Source: Sthenelais limicola
Taxonomy: Eukaryota > Annelida > Polychaeta > Phyllodocida > Sigalionidae
NCBI GenBank assembly: GCA_942159475.1
Contig: OW804096.1
Location: 106,180,194 to 106,244,193, forward strand
Direction: 5' to 3'
Length of the DNA stretch: 64,000 nt
The translations under genes and the position numbers were made by a program. Positions within the stretch are counted from its first letter, which is position 1. Each line of letters starts with the position of its first letter. Of this stretch, positions 1 to 14,000 are shown piece after piece. The notes beneath the pieces were generated by a model. That model ran no database searches. It saw only the letters and a program-made list of their open reading frames with translations, and had not been told where the DNA came from.

Positions 1-3000
1 TTTCAGATCAAGAGGGTAATTTAGTAGGATTGCGGATGCAGATCGGATGATATCAACCCGGATCACATCACCGTCTGACTTCTAAAGTTGACTCAATGTT
101 CTGGTCCACTTCATATCATGCCCCACATTTCCTGGAAGTTTCGGGGTGGCAAATATCACAAGGACGTCAGTATACTCTATACACAAAGGAAGCGAAGGGG
201 AGATTGGAGGGGATGTGGGCGAATCTATCAGATAGGACTCACCTGTTACCATATTAAATCCTGGACTTGTACAGAATATTTGCATATATATTATATTAAC
301 ACAATATAGCATAGTGGTCCAAATATCAAAATGTCAATATATACTTTCAGGTAAAAGTCATAATCAACACAACAAATGGTTTGATTCTGGCAGTTGCACT
401 TTTAATGTATTCTGGTACTTGAGCAGGCCGTCAAAAGCATGCTCCAACACATGAATGTCTGTTAATATTGCGGGGCAAGTACGCATCGATTGCGCTCAGG
501 TTCCATCTATAGGAGACAACAAACAGAAGAGGACAGAGCGCTATTGTGACCTGGGTAAATTTTCTGAGGGCTGGCCGGGCACACCTGGTAGAATATTATA
601 GGTCCTGACAGACGAGTGTGGAAGAGCCTTCAACGCCTCAAAATAAAACACCTACAGCTTTCTTAAAAAATAGTTTTGCCATATGTATAAGATCGTTCCT
701 GGGGCTACTACTTCTTCTATCTTGACAGACAGACTCTCAAAACACACAGCACATCCTCCGATAACTGCTTACAAAGAGAAGCTTTTTCAAAATATCCTGA
801 GAAAAATTGAGCGCACGGATTATAATATGTTTTTCTTCACAGGCTAATTCACTTGGTTTACAGACAGGGGCGAGGGAAGATGGAAAGAAGCTGGTGCCAG
901 TCAGGGGGTCTGGCAAGGTCATTACCCGTTTGGAAGGTCACCGGAGCCGACCCTGGAGATGTGTACAAAACATGTCCATCAGGTCGTCCATGGGGCGTAG
1001 TCTGGGACCTCGACGGGAGGGCGCGCGTGTCCAAGGTACATGGGGCAAGCATCGGGGGTGGGGGAGACTGGGAACATTACCTGAGAAGAGGTTCTATTGA
1101 GGCGGGACAATACCCTTGGTTCCTGGGATAAATATTGCAAGTGGGGCTAAACAAATTGACAATAGAAAATGTAAAGGAGAGAACGTCCATGAAATCAAAT
1201 GAAAATTGACAGGGAAAATCAATAATAATTTAATTGGTCTTGGACCTTTTCTTGGGTCATGTTTGTGAGGTAATATTTAGATATCTGGCTCATCTGGGTT
1301 TTGAATTTTTCTAAGGATTGATGACTGGAGAAGGGGGTCAAAGAACAAACCCATAAACCCTCCATGGAGATCAATGATGCATGCTTTTGCATTCAGCGTC
1401 ACACGATACCCTAAACAAAAGGCCAAAAGTAGCTCACGTGCCAAGCTATTTCTTCTGTAATGATTCACATACGGAGGCGTGAAGCAAGCCAAAGGTAAAA
1501 TGCATGAATAATCGGGATTGAGCGATGAAGGCCAGTATAATGTGTAATCCTATGAGTTTAATATGTTCCAATTTAGAGAGCTCAAATTCTGAACATTGTA
1601 AATGAAGGAAAACAAATCGCTAACAAAAGACGAGACTTAAAATATAATAGGGGCTAACCTCACTCTAAACATAATGCAGGTGGGAACTCATAATAGACGG
1701 CGGGAACTGAAAGGTTAATAACAATATTCCGAGTTCCATGAACATAATGGATTTATTTAGACGTCAAACAACGTGCACTTATTCAGGTCCATTGCCGTTT
1801 ACTCTTAATATTTCCATAAGTACAAACGTCTATTAAATGTTTTTTCTTCATTAGAACAAATCCTCCAAAAGTCTTTGTAAAACTTTTGAGGGCATTTCAG
1901 TAAATTGTTTTCTATCTATGATTTTTAAAAATTACATGCATCTAGAAGCATACGAGCATGAATGAGAAACTGCGTCCGAACGATGGTCGAATTTTTTTCA
2001 AAACCATTTACGCAAATCATTTCCTAGATAACTCAATCGTCCTTATATAATTATACAGGCAGAACGCGCAGAAAGGAGAGCGGAGGGCGCAGGGTCGCTG
2101 CACTCGATCCTCAAATAAAAGCTCAAAACTTCTCACAAAATAAGCTTTTGTGGACCAAGTCACGGTCCTGATCCAATTACAGAGCTGTGAAACTTTTTAC
2201 ACATCCAGAAGCGGGGCCATTGGGAGTGGATGGAGGCAAAGATTTCTAAAGAGTGCTTGACAACCTTACCAATAATAAAGTCTGCCAAGGTGCAGATTCA
2301 TGAACACACCAATGTTTAGGATTATTGTCTTTGGACCACAACCAACATTACTATTATTGAATTTAGATAAAAACCTGATACTTCTAGCACCTCTTTATCA
2401 CCTCTGTCGTGACAGATATTAACTATTGTCCCCAGACTCAGTCAATGTTACATCCCTTATCTCGTGTCATATCGAGTTAATAATACACTACACCTGATCA
2501 CACCCAACTTGACACTTTATTTGCAATAAGCTCAAACTTTGCACATCTGAGAGAGATGGTGCAAACTATACAGATAAAACTAGAGGGCACACCATATCTA
2601 TAAGTAAACATCACTTTCGCGATGTCAAAATATTTTACCAACTTTTAAAAACAACTGGCATTTCCAATGTTTCTGGGAGAGAAGTAAAATATAGCTCTAA
2701 ACGCCCAAAAAATACATGAACCTACTACAAGAGCACTTAAACGTATATGAACTGTTTCCTACACGTGTCTCAGAAAAGCATATAAGCCATTTCCTCTCAT
2801 CATATCCCTTTCGTGATGTAAAGTACTTCATAAGTTAATGTTCTCGCATATGGCACCTTTTCTACATGCTAGCGTGACAAGAGTGACTTTATATTACGCG
2901 ATTATGTCCTTCTGCACCTGCAATGCTTCCACTCTAACCCGACGTGGGTTCTCACTTCTCATGTGACATTGCACAAGCAGAGATAAGCGAGTTATTAAAG

Positions 3001-6000
3001 CGATTCATAAACACACCAATGTAACGTGACTTGGGCAAATTTGAAACCATGGGGCCTTCTATTCTTCATTCAAGGCGGTGAATTTAAATGAGGGCGAACT
3101 GCACTAGAAGTCGCGAAACAACAACTGGGAAGGCTTCATTTTCCAATTAAATGGGTCCTGGAAAAACAAGTTCTGGGCACTTTTTTAAACTAAAGCAATT
3201 AGCAATGTGCTTCCACGCGCTGTGGTCTCGGGTGTCGAGGGTAAAATATACACTAGACTCAGTTTTGTGGTTATCTGATGAGTTCTGATTGGAGTCTGAA
3301 AGAACTCCACGCGAGCCGACACAATGAAGCAAGTGCAGCAGAAAGGGCATTCGATTGCTCACAAGGTCTTCAAGGAGCACAGGTGTTCCCCTATCTTCCA
3401 TCGATGTTTCATGAGCTATCAGAATCACCGTCAAGGTCCTGAACAAGGACAAATATCCAGACAAAATACACATGAAGGTGCATACCAGTATCTTCAATCT
3501 CCCGGCACAATTAATGTATGGTGAACCGAAAACCCCAGAAACATCAGATATATCAGTAATGCAAGCATCGAGGGCCAGTGTAATGTTGAAATATGGTCAG
3601 ATTATAATATCTAGAACTTCCATCCAACTCAAGGCAACGAGAAAGATTGGTTAGCAGACATCAAAGGTGAAAAATCTTAGATGCATTCAAGGTAAATAGG
3701 CGAAATATTTTATCTGGAAGCAATACTCCTAGAAGCGATCTTATCATTGAAAATTAATGAGTGTCGGACGCGCTAATTTATAAGTATATTTGGGGGAAGA
3801 GCCCGTGACTGCCCAGGTAGCTACGAGGGTCAGAATAGGCGGGTGAAGGTCACTCTACTTTGCAAGATCTGACCATTGGTTTTGACCTGGCCACCCATGA
3901 TGTCAATGTATAAGGAAGGACTGACCGGTGGATACTGTTTCAGGCATAGGGCAGGCTGCACTGGAGGGGTCAATGGAAACAAATGAGAAGCTCTCCACAG
4001 GCCTGTAAAATGGCCAGTCAGTGTTCCCAGATCGCACCTGTCGATCTATCACATGTTAAGAGGAAACAAAAATCCCACCATTGGTTCGTGCAACAAAAGT
4101 TTAAACTGAATATGAATGGACGTCATGTGCAGGGGCTTTGAGATGAAGGGTTCAAGGGCTAACTGTCATTCATGATTAGCTTAATAAGACCCAAATGAGG
4201 GAAGGTCATATGCCCAACAACTGCAATTTACTCGTTACATTAAGTCATTCATATGGAAGACTTAAATGATGTTTTCAATAGAAAGAAGACAGCTGTCCCT
4301 AATTACAACAATAAAAATTCAGTCGGATACAAAGTCATTATCATCAGATTTAAATTGCAAATTTACTCATAAATTGCGAACAATATATGCACATGACCGC
4401 CATTAAAACGCAATCGTCTACACTAGTATATTCATGACGAATAAAAACGAGATGCTTGAGTCGCTGTAAAGACAGGTTTTTCGAAAGATTATCGGGGGTG
4501 CTTGAGTACAGAGATTCCCGCTTAAATTCTAAATTTGTATGCATCTCCGAAGGGGAAGTCCCTTCCAGAAGACCACAACCTTCCGGCCTTTTCAAATGTG
4601 GGAGACTGGGAGATTATTCAATGCTATACTGGCGCGGGGGTATTATACCAGAAGTGAGCTGACCACAGAATTTACCTGGGGGAAGGTGCACTGGAAATTG
4701 GATGGGTATTTTATACGGCCGCGTACGTTGGGGATAGTCGGGTGGGTGCTTTTGGAAACTGACAGGACCAGCGAGGGTAGGCGTTTTGTCCTGCCCGCCA
4801 GTACCAATGAGTATTAGAAGCCTGAGGGCATTGTGTGTCCACCCCCGGGACTGACCACTAACTTTTCACCTGTTTATTACGGATGATATACTGACAATGC
4901 AACCGCCAGAGACAGGGGGTAACGATTAATTCTGGCCGCTTTATCTATTTGAATAAATACCTATTTATACTGACTGGCTTCTACTAAATCTGGGAACGTG
5001 ATGTAACGTACATGTGCAAATGTCGGAGTGTAGCACTCAGTTATGCATGGTTCAGTGAACCCAAAGCGTAGTAAACTACCACTGTCCTGTTTTTATTTGT
5101 TAATGCATAAATGACAGCAGAAAGGGTCGTTTCTTTAGGGCCTTAATGGCTGCTGCTTTGTGTGAAAGGTCTGCGAGGACAGACAGCCTCTGGGGAGGCG
5201 TGAAAAATAAAACCTTTTTCTGATATTACTTTTCATATAAAGTTCTCGTGTTGCAGAGCAATCCTTCGCGGGGGTGGAGTGATGCGGGGAGGTTCAAAGC
5301 TGTCAGGTGAGACACAGGCAAGGGGATCATTAATGCATATAATACCTGACAGATCTGGGTGAGGGTGGCAGGGGGGGGGGGGGCAGGACAGAGACAACCC
5401 CCACCACTCACAATCACCATGACAACCGTTAATGATCATCATGATCCAAACTAACAGCCCATGACCGCTGGAGGAGAAGGAGGTCACTAGCTTGAAATGT
5501 TTGTGATAAAATAACCTGAAGTGTTGTGGTCAAGCCCAAGCCAGGGCAGATTCTACTAAGCCATGGCCATGGCTCTTTTTCTTCCTTTTTGCCTAATTTC
5601 CAATCTGCACCCTGATTTGGATTGATGATAAATGGAAATGAGCTTAGATTACTTATGAATTAAGGCTATGTCCCCCTTACAACATCGTTGTGCTTGCAGT
5701 GTTTAGAACTAAATGATACAATAAAGAATTCATCAATTAATCATATAATATATAATATTCGCAGTCAAATATTTTGAATATTTATTAGTGAAGTCCCAGA
5801 GTTGGACTCCTGCCAGGTAAAACACTGGTCCTGCTCTAGCCTTTGTGTTGGTCAGACATCACTGACCAGTATATGGGCACGCCTGTTGGGCAGTGGGAAG
5901 GTGTAGAGACACGCTTCAGTCTTGGCTCCATTGTCAAAAATGTCTCATTAATATTGGCTAGGGAATAAAGGTCACTATCAGACAAGATTAATTCTCGCCA

Positions 6001-8800
6001 GGGACTTGAAATATGAAGCTTTTTTGATAGCATCTGCCAACGAAACAATTATGACTGGATGTTGAGGGAAAATGTTCTTTATCTGATAAAGAAATGTGAT
6101 ATTTCCTTAGGATCCCTTCGTGCTCTAACCTCTATCCTTCAGGAATCAACATAAAATATAGAAAAGATGTTTCAGTCATGGGACACTATACATGCCCAGG
6201 GTTCTTCCCACCTTCAACTAAGGGTTTGACAGTCTGCAGGGGGCGATTCCTCAGTTCTCCTGGGATTCACTTTGTTTCTTTTCATCGCTATACAGAAACT
6301 GAAGCCATTTGCGTAGAAAACAAGGCTACTCGTGTTACCGACACGGCAATGAGGACCACTCAGGTCAGACTAACGAGTGACAAAATGTAGAATCTTGAAT
6401 TTCCCGAGTAGAATGGAGGAGCTATAGGCGTGACGAGAGAGCTTTTGTCTCGGTTTTGGCAGTTTGGGGGTTCACGTAATCAAGGCAGATATTTCCCACA
6501 GAAATTCTCCAATCCGTCGGCGTTGGTATATATACAAACATATATATATATAATAGCAATTTTCTTCCTAGTTGCAAATTAATAATTAAATTAACCATTG
6601 GGTGTCATCAGAAGGTGTTATCCAATGACACCGATTCTAATTTATCGAAAACAACAGGGAGCTAATAGACAGGAGGTTCCTAGAATATCACCTGTAATTG
6701 ATCCGTCGCACAATAGACTAGCGGAAGATGAGGTATTACCTCAGGATGGTGTAAGAGATAATAAGCAATGTTCTCAACTAGAATGAAGTGTAGGCTGGGT
6801 GAAGAATGATACGAGAAGGTTTTAGCTTATCCTATTGACTGGGAATAGCTTCAGGGTTATCTTGATATCACCTGTCTACAAGAAGGGTGCCCAACAGGTG
6901 GGGAGTTAAGGCGTGACAATTACCTAGCTGGATCTCACACCTGTCCTAAACAAGCAGTAGGGGTCCCTTTTGTGGAGGATTCTTACTGCCAGGAATATCA
7001 CTCACACTTCCTTACCTCTCCTGTACCCCTTCACACATCCTGAGCAAAATAAATCACTTTTTCCGTACCTTTGGGTACACTCAAGTGAGGGTTTTTCCGA
7101 CTAGCGTCTCAGGGGGTGAATGTATACGTACCTTCCGCTAGCCATATTGTACAGAACATTAACTAGTCGTAACAAACTCACCTGCAAGAAAAGGAACACA
7201 TTATGAATAAATGCGCACACCAAAAGTGGAGGTAGGTACAAACAGACGGTCTGCATTGAAATCATAGAAGGGCACAGAGGCATGGCAAATGTTTGGATGA
7301 ACATGACGGGTACACAATAATATCATCATAGCAATGTTACCCCAGCCCTGGGCAAGACTGAAACATACCCAATGGCCCATTAGCTTTGTACCGAGGTCTG
7401 CGTCTGTGTCAAGTGGGGACAATAACGTTTTAAAGCATGCAATGAATGCCTTTTCTTTTATTGCAAGAGGAGGGGTCCGAATGGTTGTTACAGTGGGTTT
7501 CCTAGCGGGTTTGCTTGTGTAAAGGCCCCGTTATGCTGGGCTATTGTAAAGTTGGGATTCGTGGAAGAAAGTCTGAGGGGTGAGGAGGGAGGAGGGAGGG
7601 CCTGCTATGGTAAGTAACAGACAGGTGTCTATATGGATATTTATACATCCTTGACCAAGCAGTACTCGTGCCTAAAGGCAAGCCTCAGTGATTACCATAC
7701 CGATGAAGGAGGGACAAATGGGAGGGCCTCAATATAACATGCACAAAATGTATAATGCAGTTATCAACAAACATATCTTCACTTAAAAACTGCACTAGTG
7801 CGATTATTTGAACAGACAGGATGCCAAGAGGGAAATCCTAAAAGTGAAAGCGCAGGGGTAACTACCACTGTCATCGGTACATTGCTAGTTACTTCAAGCA
7901 CAGTACACAAATCACTATAATATCTTGAAAGGGAAAAAAATGAGATATGATGAATAGGAAACGTTATGCCAGCACCCCTACAGAGCAGTATCATATAGAC
8001 TTACAGAAATATGAATATGACAGAAAAACATTTTGATGAATGGGCATTTTTCCATATAACATGTCAAATAGATGACAAATCCCCTGCAAAGCAAGGGCTA
8101 GATATCCACGAGTGTATCGTTCCATTGCGTGGAGACCGCTTTTCGTCACCCAGAAAATGATATACTTTTTATCGCCATAACTCAGAACCAGACGACACGC
8201 TGAATGTCCAGCGGCTAAAAGTACTTTTTCAGCCAGGACACCTGTTAGGTGGTGAAGGTGATCCCCTGAACTGGTGGTGGTGGCGCCCAAGTGCGTTTAT
8301 CTGGGCGCTGCACCTGTGCAGGTAGGTATACCCGCAGCATTACTTGCCACTTTACCAGCAAAACCTCTCCCAAACACCCCATAGCATAGGTGTTAATGAA
8401 ATACTGTGGTATATTTATGTGACCCGCATTATCTGTTGCCAGTTCAGTGTTTATGTTAGCCAAAATATTCGGCACTAGCCCCCACCCCCCCCCCCCTCCC
8501 CCGAGTATGGGACTCACTCGGACAGCTAAGCAGGCTATGTTTGTGTATGTACCTAGACCATAAGTCCTCAAGGTGGGAGGTGCCATAACTGGCATAAATA
8601 TTAACATCTATTCTATACAAAATTATTCCTAAAAAATATATGAAACATTAGGACCGAGAAGACATCTATCCTAAAGGCATAGATATATACTCAAGAATTG
8701 AAGGCAATATGTGAGTTTATTGAGTCTAGACTAACAGAGTTGATACTAAGGTGCAGCGTTTGGGCTTACTCTATAAAAAGACGTCAATCGTGAGAGATCA
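1..8800. other. No gene recognised; possible intron or 3' flank of the minus-strand USP gene
   Basis: I found no reading frame here that resembles a known protein, and the short open frames lie on both strands without splice logic. If the USP53/54-type gene continues, this is intronic or 3' sequence of that minus-strand gene. Visible simple sequence: a 13-base G run at 5371-5383, an AT dinucleotide patch near 6540-6553, and a C-rich tract at 8479-8502. No RNA gene was recognised. Confidence 0.5.
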
Positions 8801-8819
8801 CAGGGCAACATGAATCCAG

Positions 8820-9340
8820 TCGGAAGGCTTTCTGACATAGCGAAAGGCCATGCGCCCCGTTACAGCCCACTCCTGCATTAAATCACTCAGCAGGCCAGCC
8901 CTCTTTGCCTTCTCGTCCTCCAGGAAGTCCGCAAGTCACAACTACAATGTGAAATTCCCGGCACGCTGCCTCATTGGGAGGACATTATGGAGGTGGAGGC
9001 TGCCGTGAACTGACCAAGTGCTGTCCTGACTGATTGGTGGCCAGAAACAGCTGGTCTGACTTGAGAAGTAGGAGTCCATAAGAACTTCTGAAGTGACCGC
9101 TCTGAAAGATGCGCCGCTCTCGCCCTTACTTCTAGGCATTCATGGAGTACCTCCAGCTGGTCTGGATTTCCCAAGCCAAAGAGATACAAGCGCGAGCTTG
9201 ACCATCTGGTCAGTAAACACCAATATCAGCCTCCTAAACGCAGGATTTCTTTCAGTTTCGTTCCTCCATCTACATGAGTAGAATCTGCCCTGGCTCGGGA
9301 GGCTGCACCAATATATGAGTGATGCAATGAGCATGTCTCA
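8820..9340 (-). pseudogene. Coding-like relic, possibly decayed DIRS/Ty3-type reverse transcriptase fragment
   Basis: This stretch is richer in G and C than its flanks and has overlapping open frames on the minus strand (8942-9139, 8971-9189, 9140-9334). The 8971-9189 frame has a stretch with SLQKFL..TSQVRP.....ALGQFT, which loosely resembles the thumb-side region of DIRS-type reverse transcriptases. No single frame runs through, so if it was a retroelement it has several frameshifts and stops. No catalytic YxDD box or terminal repeats were seen. This is a weak call from pattern memory; chance coding-like composition is a real alternative. Confidence 0.18.
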
Positions 9341-10899
9341 GACTGGCTGGACCAAAACTGAACCCTTGCCTCTGATCATTTGACCTCACTACTGACCACT
9401 TCAGACATCCAAAAAGACCAACGACCTCTGGGCTTTCGGCAAACTGTTAACTCTAATGGAACCAACATATGAGTCGTTCAATCAATGTCATCTTATACTT
9501 TGTAACCAATAACAAGCATGAAAGCTCAACCGAGAATAGGGGTGCCTCAAGAGTGGAGATCAATAACCTAAGACTATCGGGTATAGAACGGTCTCAGCAA
9601 ACCCATGAAGAGAAACACTAACCCCAGGGAGCTGTTACAAAAGTAAACTTGACATCCAATGCAATCATTCCGTCACGGCTTGTGTTCCTTTAGAGAAGAC
9701 CGATCGATCATCTCTAGTCAGTTTCATATACACAAACCAAGGACCCCCGCATACAACGTCTCCAATGTTAACAAATGGGCATTGAGATCCGCAAATGATA
9801 AGAAGCAAGGATAATACATGGACAAGGGACTGGTGTATGTTTTCTCAACCTCTCCGTTCATTGAATCTTACCGGCCAGAGATGGGGCCTCCACATATATT
9901 GTACCTCATCTGCCAAGTAACTCGGTGCGGAATAGAGGCCCTGCCTAGGGAGGATGCACCATACCTGACTGCCTTGAGTTTCATTGCACTCCCAAACAAA
10001 CCTCGCCCTACCTCCATGACCACCAGACCGAATATCAACAAACTCATTGTTACAACTTGGAACACTCTTTATCACTCCAAAGGCCTAAGCCTGTTGCAAT
10101 TAGATTAGGATTTTTTTTTTAAATCACCAAAGAATTCAACATTCCGAGGACACACGTTGGCGCCCATCGCATACTGAAAGTAAACCGAATATAAGAAATA
10201 TATTCTCCAAAGAAAACTTTGTGAATTATCATCAGATTCTATTACTTTACTTCCACAGTGATTGTGTAGCAAGTAATCAAGTAATTGTTACATTATCGAG
10301 TCAATTAATTCGCGATTTCAAATAATCATTCCTTGTTGTTCTTGGAACTTTTTACAAAAGTTTTAAATCCGAGCCGAGGTTAAATAGTAATAGCCAGCTA
10401 AACATTTTATTTGCAGTATTTACTAGCCCTTGGCAAGTTGTCAAACAGAAGTGGACTTTGTGGGGGCCTTATTATAATGCTAGGGCAAGCATTCCCAGCC
10501 CCCAGGTTGGCTTCAGTGGCCACTTGTTAGTTCCGTGAATGGGTGCTTTGGATCCTTGCCAGTCCCCAGGGTTTAGTCCAACATTAGTGGGGTCGAGGTT
10601 CACATCCCTGCCCGCGGTCAGATTGCATGGGTCATTTCTGACTATGAGAATAAGTTCACAATCCTAAGCATATATATATACAGGCGCCGATACACTAGTC
10701 CAATGAAGGTTTATTTTGACAGCAGACAAAAGATGTAACTCAGTAATACGTGTTGATAATCCGCAGGAGGTTAAAAGCATTGATAAAATAATTGAAGTGT
10801 GTGCATTATTTTTATATTTGATGGTCAAATGAAGAAAAATATTGTCATTCGCTAAAAATATATCATAATTCATGGACTATGTTTAACATGTTTATCATT
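9341..10899. other. No gene recognised
   Basis: There are short open frames on both strands (for example around 9818-10108) but no domain, no splice structure and no repeat boundary that I can support. It is probably intronic or intergenic DNA. Confidence 0.45.
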
Positions 10900-10900
10900 A

Positions 10901-11024
10901 ATATATACAAAAGAAGAGCGTTTGTAAAAGCAAAATTGTATACCGCTCTGCATCTGAAATCATGTCTACCTCATGAATAAAGACCCGGTGTTGGGGAAAA
11001 AAAAAAAAAAAATATATACAAAAG
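10901..11024 (+). mobile_element. Short LINE-mobilised retroinsertion (processed 3' end) with target-site duplications
   Basis: The 13-base sequence ATATATACAAAAG occurs at 10901-10913 and again, identical, at 11012-11024. Between them lies an 83-bp body (10914-10996), then a run of 15 A (10997-11011). The body contains AATAAA at 10976-10981, 15 bases before the A run, which is the normal spacing of a polyadenylation signal to its cleavage site. Target-site duplications, poly(A) and a correctly placed signal are the hallmarks of target-primed reverse transcription of an mRNA or LINE 3' end. The source transcript is not recognised because so little of it is present. Confidence 0.8.
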
Positions 11025-14000
11025 TTGTAGTTTGTTTCTGATAAATGGATTGTGTCCAGTCAAGACACTGGATAATTATAAACAAGTTCATAAACACACG
11101 GGCCACTACAATGTACGCTATAGTATAGTATAATCCATTAGGTGTAAATAAGGGTCCCTACTCAAACCATCTAACATATTACATCCATCTATGCCATTCA
11201 TATTGGTTACAGTCAATATTTCAAAGCATGCTAGGCTCAAGAGATCATAGCAGTCTGTCAGACTTGCCATGAATTATTTGGGATGTGAAATGAGCAGCAT
11301 TTAGACATGTTTAGAGATGCATGGGCGCATAACATGTATAAGCAAATTTGGATGAAAATAGGGACATATATTATGGTTTCTAGATTCATCTTCACCATGT
11401 TTCAAGACCACTGGAGGGAACATTCAAATGTATTGGTTCATGGATCTGAGAGTTGAGTTGAATACCCTACATTTGTAGCCTGTATGACATGATATGGAGA
11501 TGTATAAACCCTTTTATAGAGATTTTCATTCAGACCGCCAACACGCTAGTTTGTTTATTTACGAATCAATCACTCTCCGGGTGATCTCTTGCTCTTGCCC
11601 TATGGACCTCGGAGATCATCCAGGGAAGTGAGCTTTTCACCCCAGCAGGTTGAAAAGTTGAGGTTACAGAATGGGGTATCAAGGAAAGAACAGTGAGAGA
11701 GGGTGAGAGAAGGCAAACACATGGTATCGCATGTCTGCACACCACAAATGCATGAATGTGGCCAGCAAGTCTGGTATAGCACGGCTCCATGTCACCACCA
11801 ATCTCGTCACCATGGCAACGAAGTACTGTGGTGACCCTGAGCTTCTTGACCCCGTTGCCACAGTGAAGAAGGAGAAGGAGACACCTAGCTTCCTATAGTT
11901 TCCACAACAATAGGGTAATCATTACCATTGCATTGGTAAACCTGATGTTTACTGTCGATCACGAGTTCTGTCTGACACAAATTACCTCTAAGGTTTCACA
12001 CCTAACGAGATACACATCTCAAGGTTTCTCCACTGTAACTCTCATGTTAGAATCTGACCCAATCTGACCTAAATCGCCTTTATCACATCGATTCAAATTT
12101 CACAGCATAACAAATATGCCTAGCTATGCCTGGGAATTTTCAAGAGACTACGGTTTTCAATCGAGACCACGTAAATCCACCATTTAGTTGAAAATAATAA
12201 CTTCAAAATGGAAAAATCTGGCAGTACCCTGAGAAGTCCTGCCGTCCCACCAGGCATGTCCTAGACATTGAAGGGCGGAAAGATGATCCTTTCCCCATAC
12301 CAACGGGCCTCCCAGGCCAAAGCACTGAAGGCCGGTTGGACTTTGGATCTCCTGACCGGTTTGACTGTCTGGAAAAGTAGACATAGCAAGTATATCACTC
12401 ACTAAAGCCAGTAATCACCGGGGACCCCAAGTGAGCAAGGATCAGCTGAGGAACTTATATCATACCGTACTATGGCGGGATGTGTTTGCTATCCAGTCAC
12501 CCAGTACTCAGTGGGTTATTAGCCACGAGACTGTTTAAACTTGGAAGAAATCAGTCTATAATTGGCTGAACCAAATTTAGTAGGATCCTAGCAAATAGAT
12601 TGTTTAATACTGTCCAAAGTATTCTTCATTTAGTTGGGGATTCTTTTACAAAGTTTTTCATGCAAATTGAAACTAAAAATTGGCGATTAAACGGCTTCGT
12701 CCCGCATTTTACTCTATGATACAGCCTACTGGGGAGCTGCACTGAGAAGCCATACAAGGAAATGGCCAGGCCAGCCCAGGGGTCAGAAGCCATGACTGGA
12801 AGCCACATGTTGACCGAACCACAAAACTCGAGTCCAGACATCATAAAGTGAAATGTAATGGTTCGGGTCTGTCAGCAAGACGGGGGACATTCAGTAAGGC
12901 CCCACACAGGCGAACACATTAACATGTTAATTCCATAGCATACGATGATTACTTACACCGTACGTTTATTTTTACATATAGTTTTATTCATTATTATATA
13001 TGCTTTTAATTCAAGGTAACTACGGGTTTGGTATCTATTGCCAGAATAGGGGATATTAGCAAGGTTTTCTATGCATTACAAAATGGTATCCATAAGCCTA
13101 GGTAGAATATCCACTCTGTGACCGTCTGTTGCGAAACAAGAGCTGGCTATGCTGTCTACCATAAGCCTTGATAAGGATGAGAAGAAATAGTAATTTTCAA
13201 CATAAGTTCATCATGAAGTTCTGAAATGTTTCTCAGTCAAATTGGATTAGAAAAGCGAGACTTTTCAGAATTTTAAGACTTTTCTGTGGTCCAATTTAAT
13301 TTTAGTTCCGAAGGATCCAGTGAGTGTGATTGCCATGGAAACAAGACTCCGGAATGAATACGCGTCACCTGCTGACGGTACTAGATAGAGATAATAGAGA
13401 TATTGCAGCTCACTTAGTGTCAGGTCACACCAGGTATTGTAAAGTTACACACGATGTCCCTTCGATCCCCTAAATATTCATTAAAACCTGTGACTCAGGT
13501 GTATCTGACTCGATCATATGAATTGTCAACTAGTGAGTCATTGCCACTTCTTATCCCTTTTTTCTAGTAAAGGCCCTAGTTAAATGGTTATTGATGATAT
13601 ACTTGTACCGTGTCAATATGGACTTAATTTGGTAAGAGTAACATTGTTAGTTGGTGCCAAATACATGAGCTACACAATATGGCATATTAGAGGGAAATAA
13701 TGAAAAGGGTCGATATGCTTGAAAGGTTTGGTTCTGCACAAAACGGTTAAGTACACAGTTTAGGAAAAGCTATTAAAGGATTTGGAGGACGTAACTTGTC
13801 AGAAAGGAGTGCATAATTCATAGCTGTTGGCATTGTCCCGTATATATGTATAACGACCATAGTATAAGGGTAATTATAGGGGAATGTCAGTCATGTAAGG
13901 GAAAGCGTTAGAGTTTGCGGTGCTTTAGGTATTTGGATTATGCAGATCTGAACGAGGTCCAACGTACTTCTGCAAGTATTTTCAGTGGTACACGTCCTAT

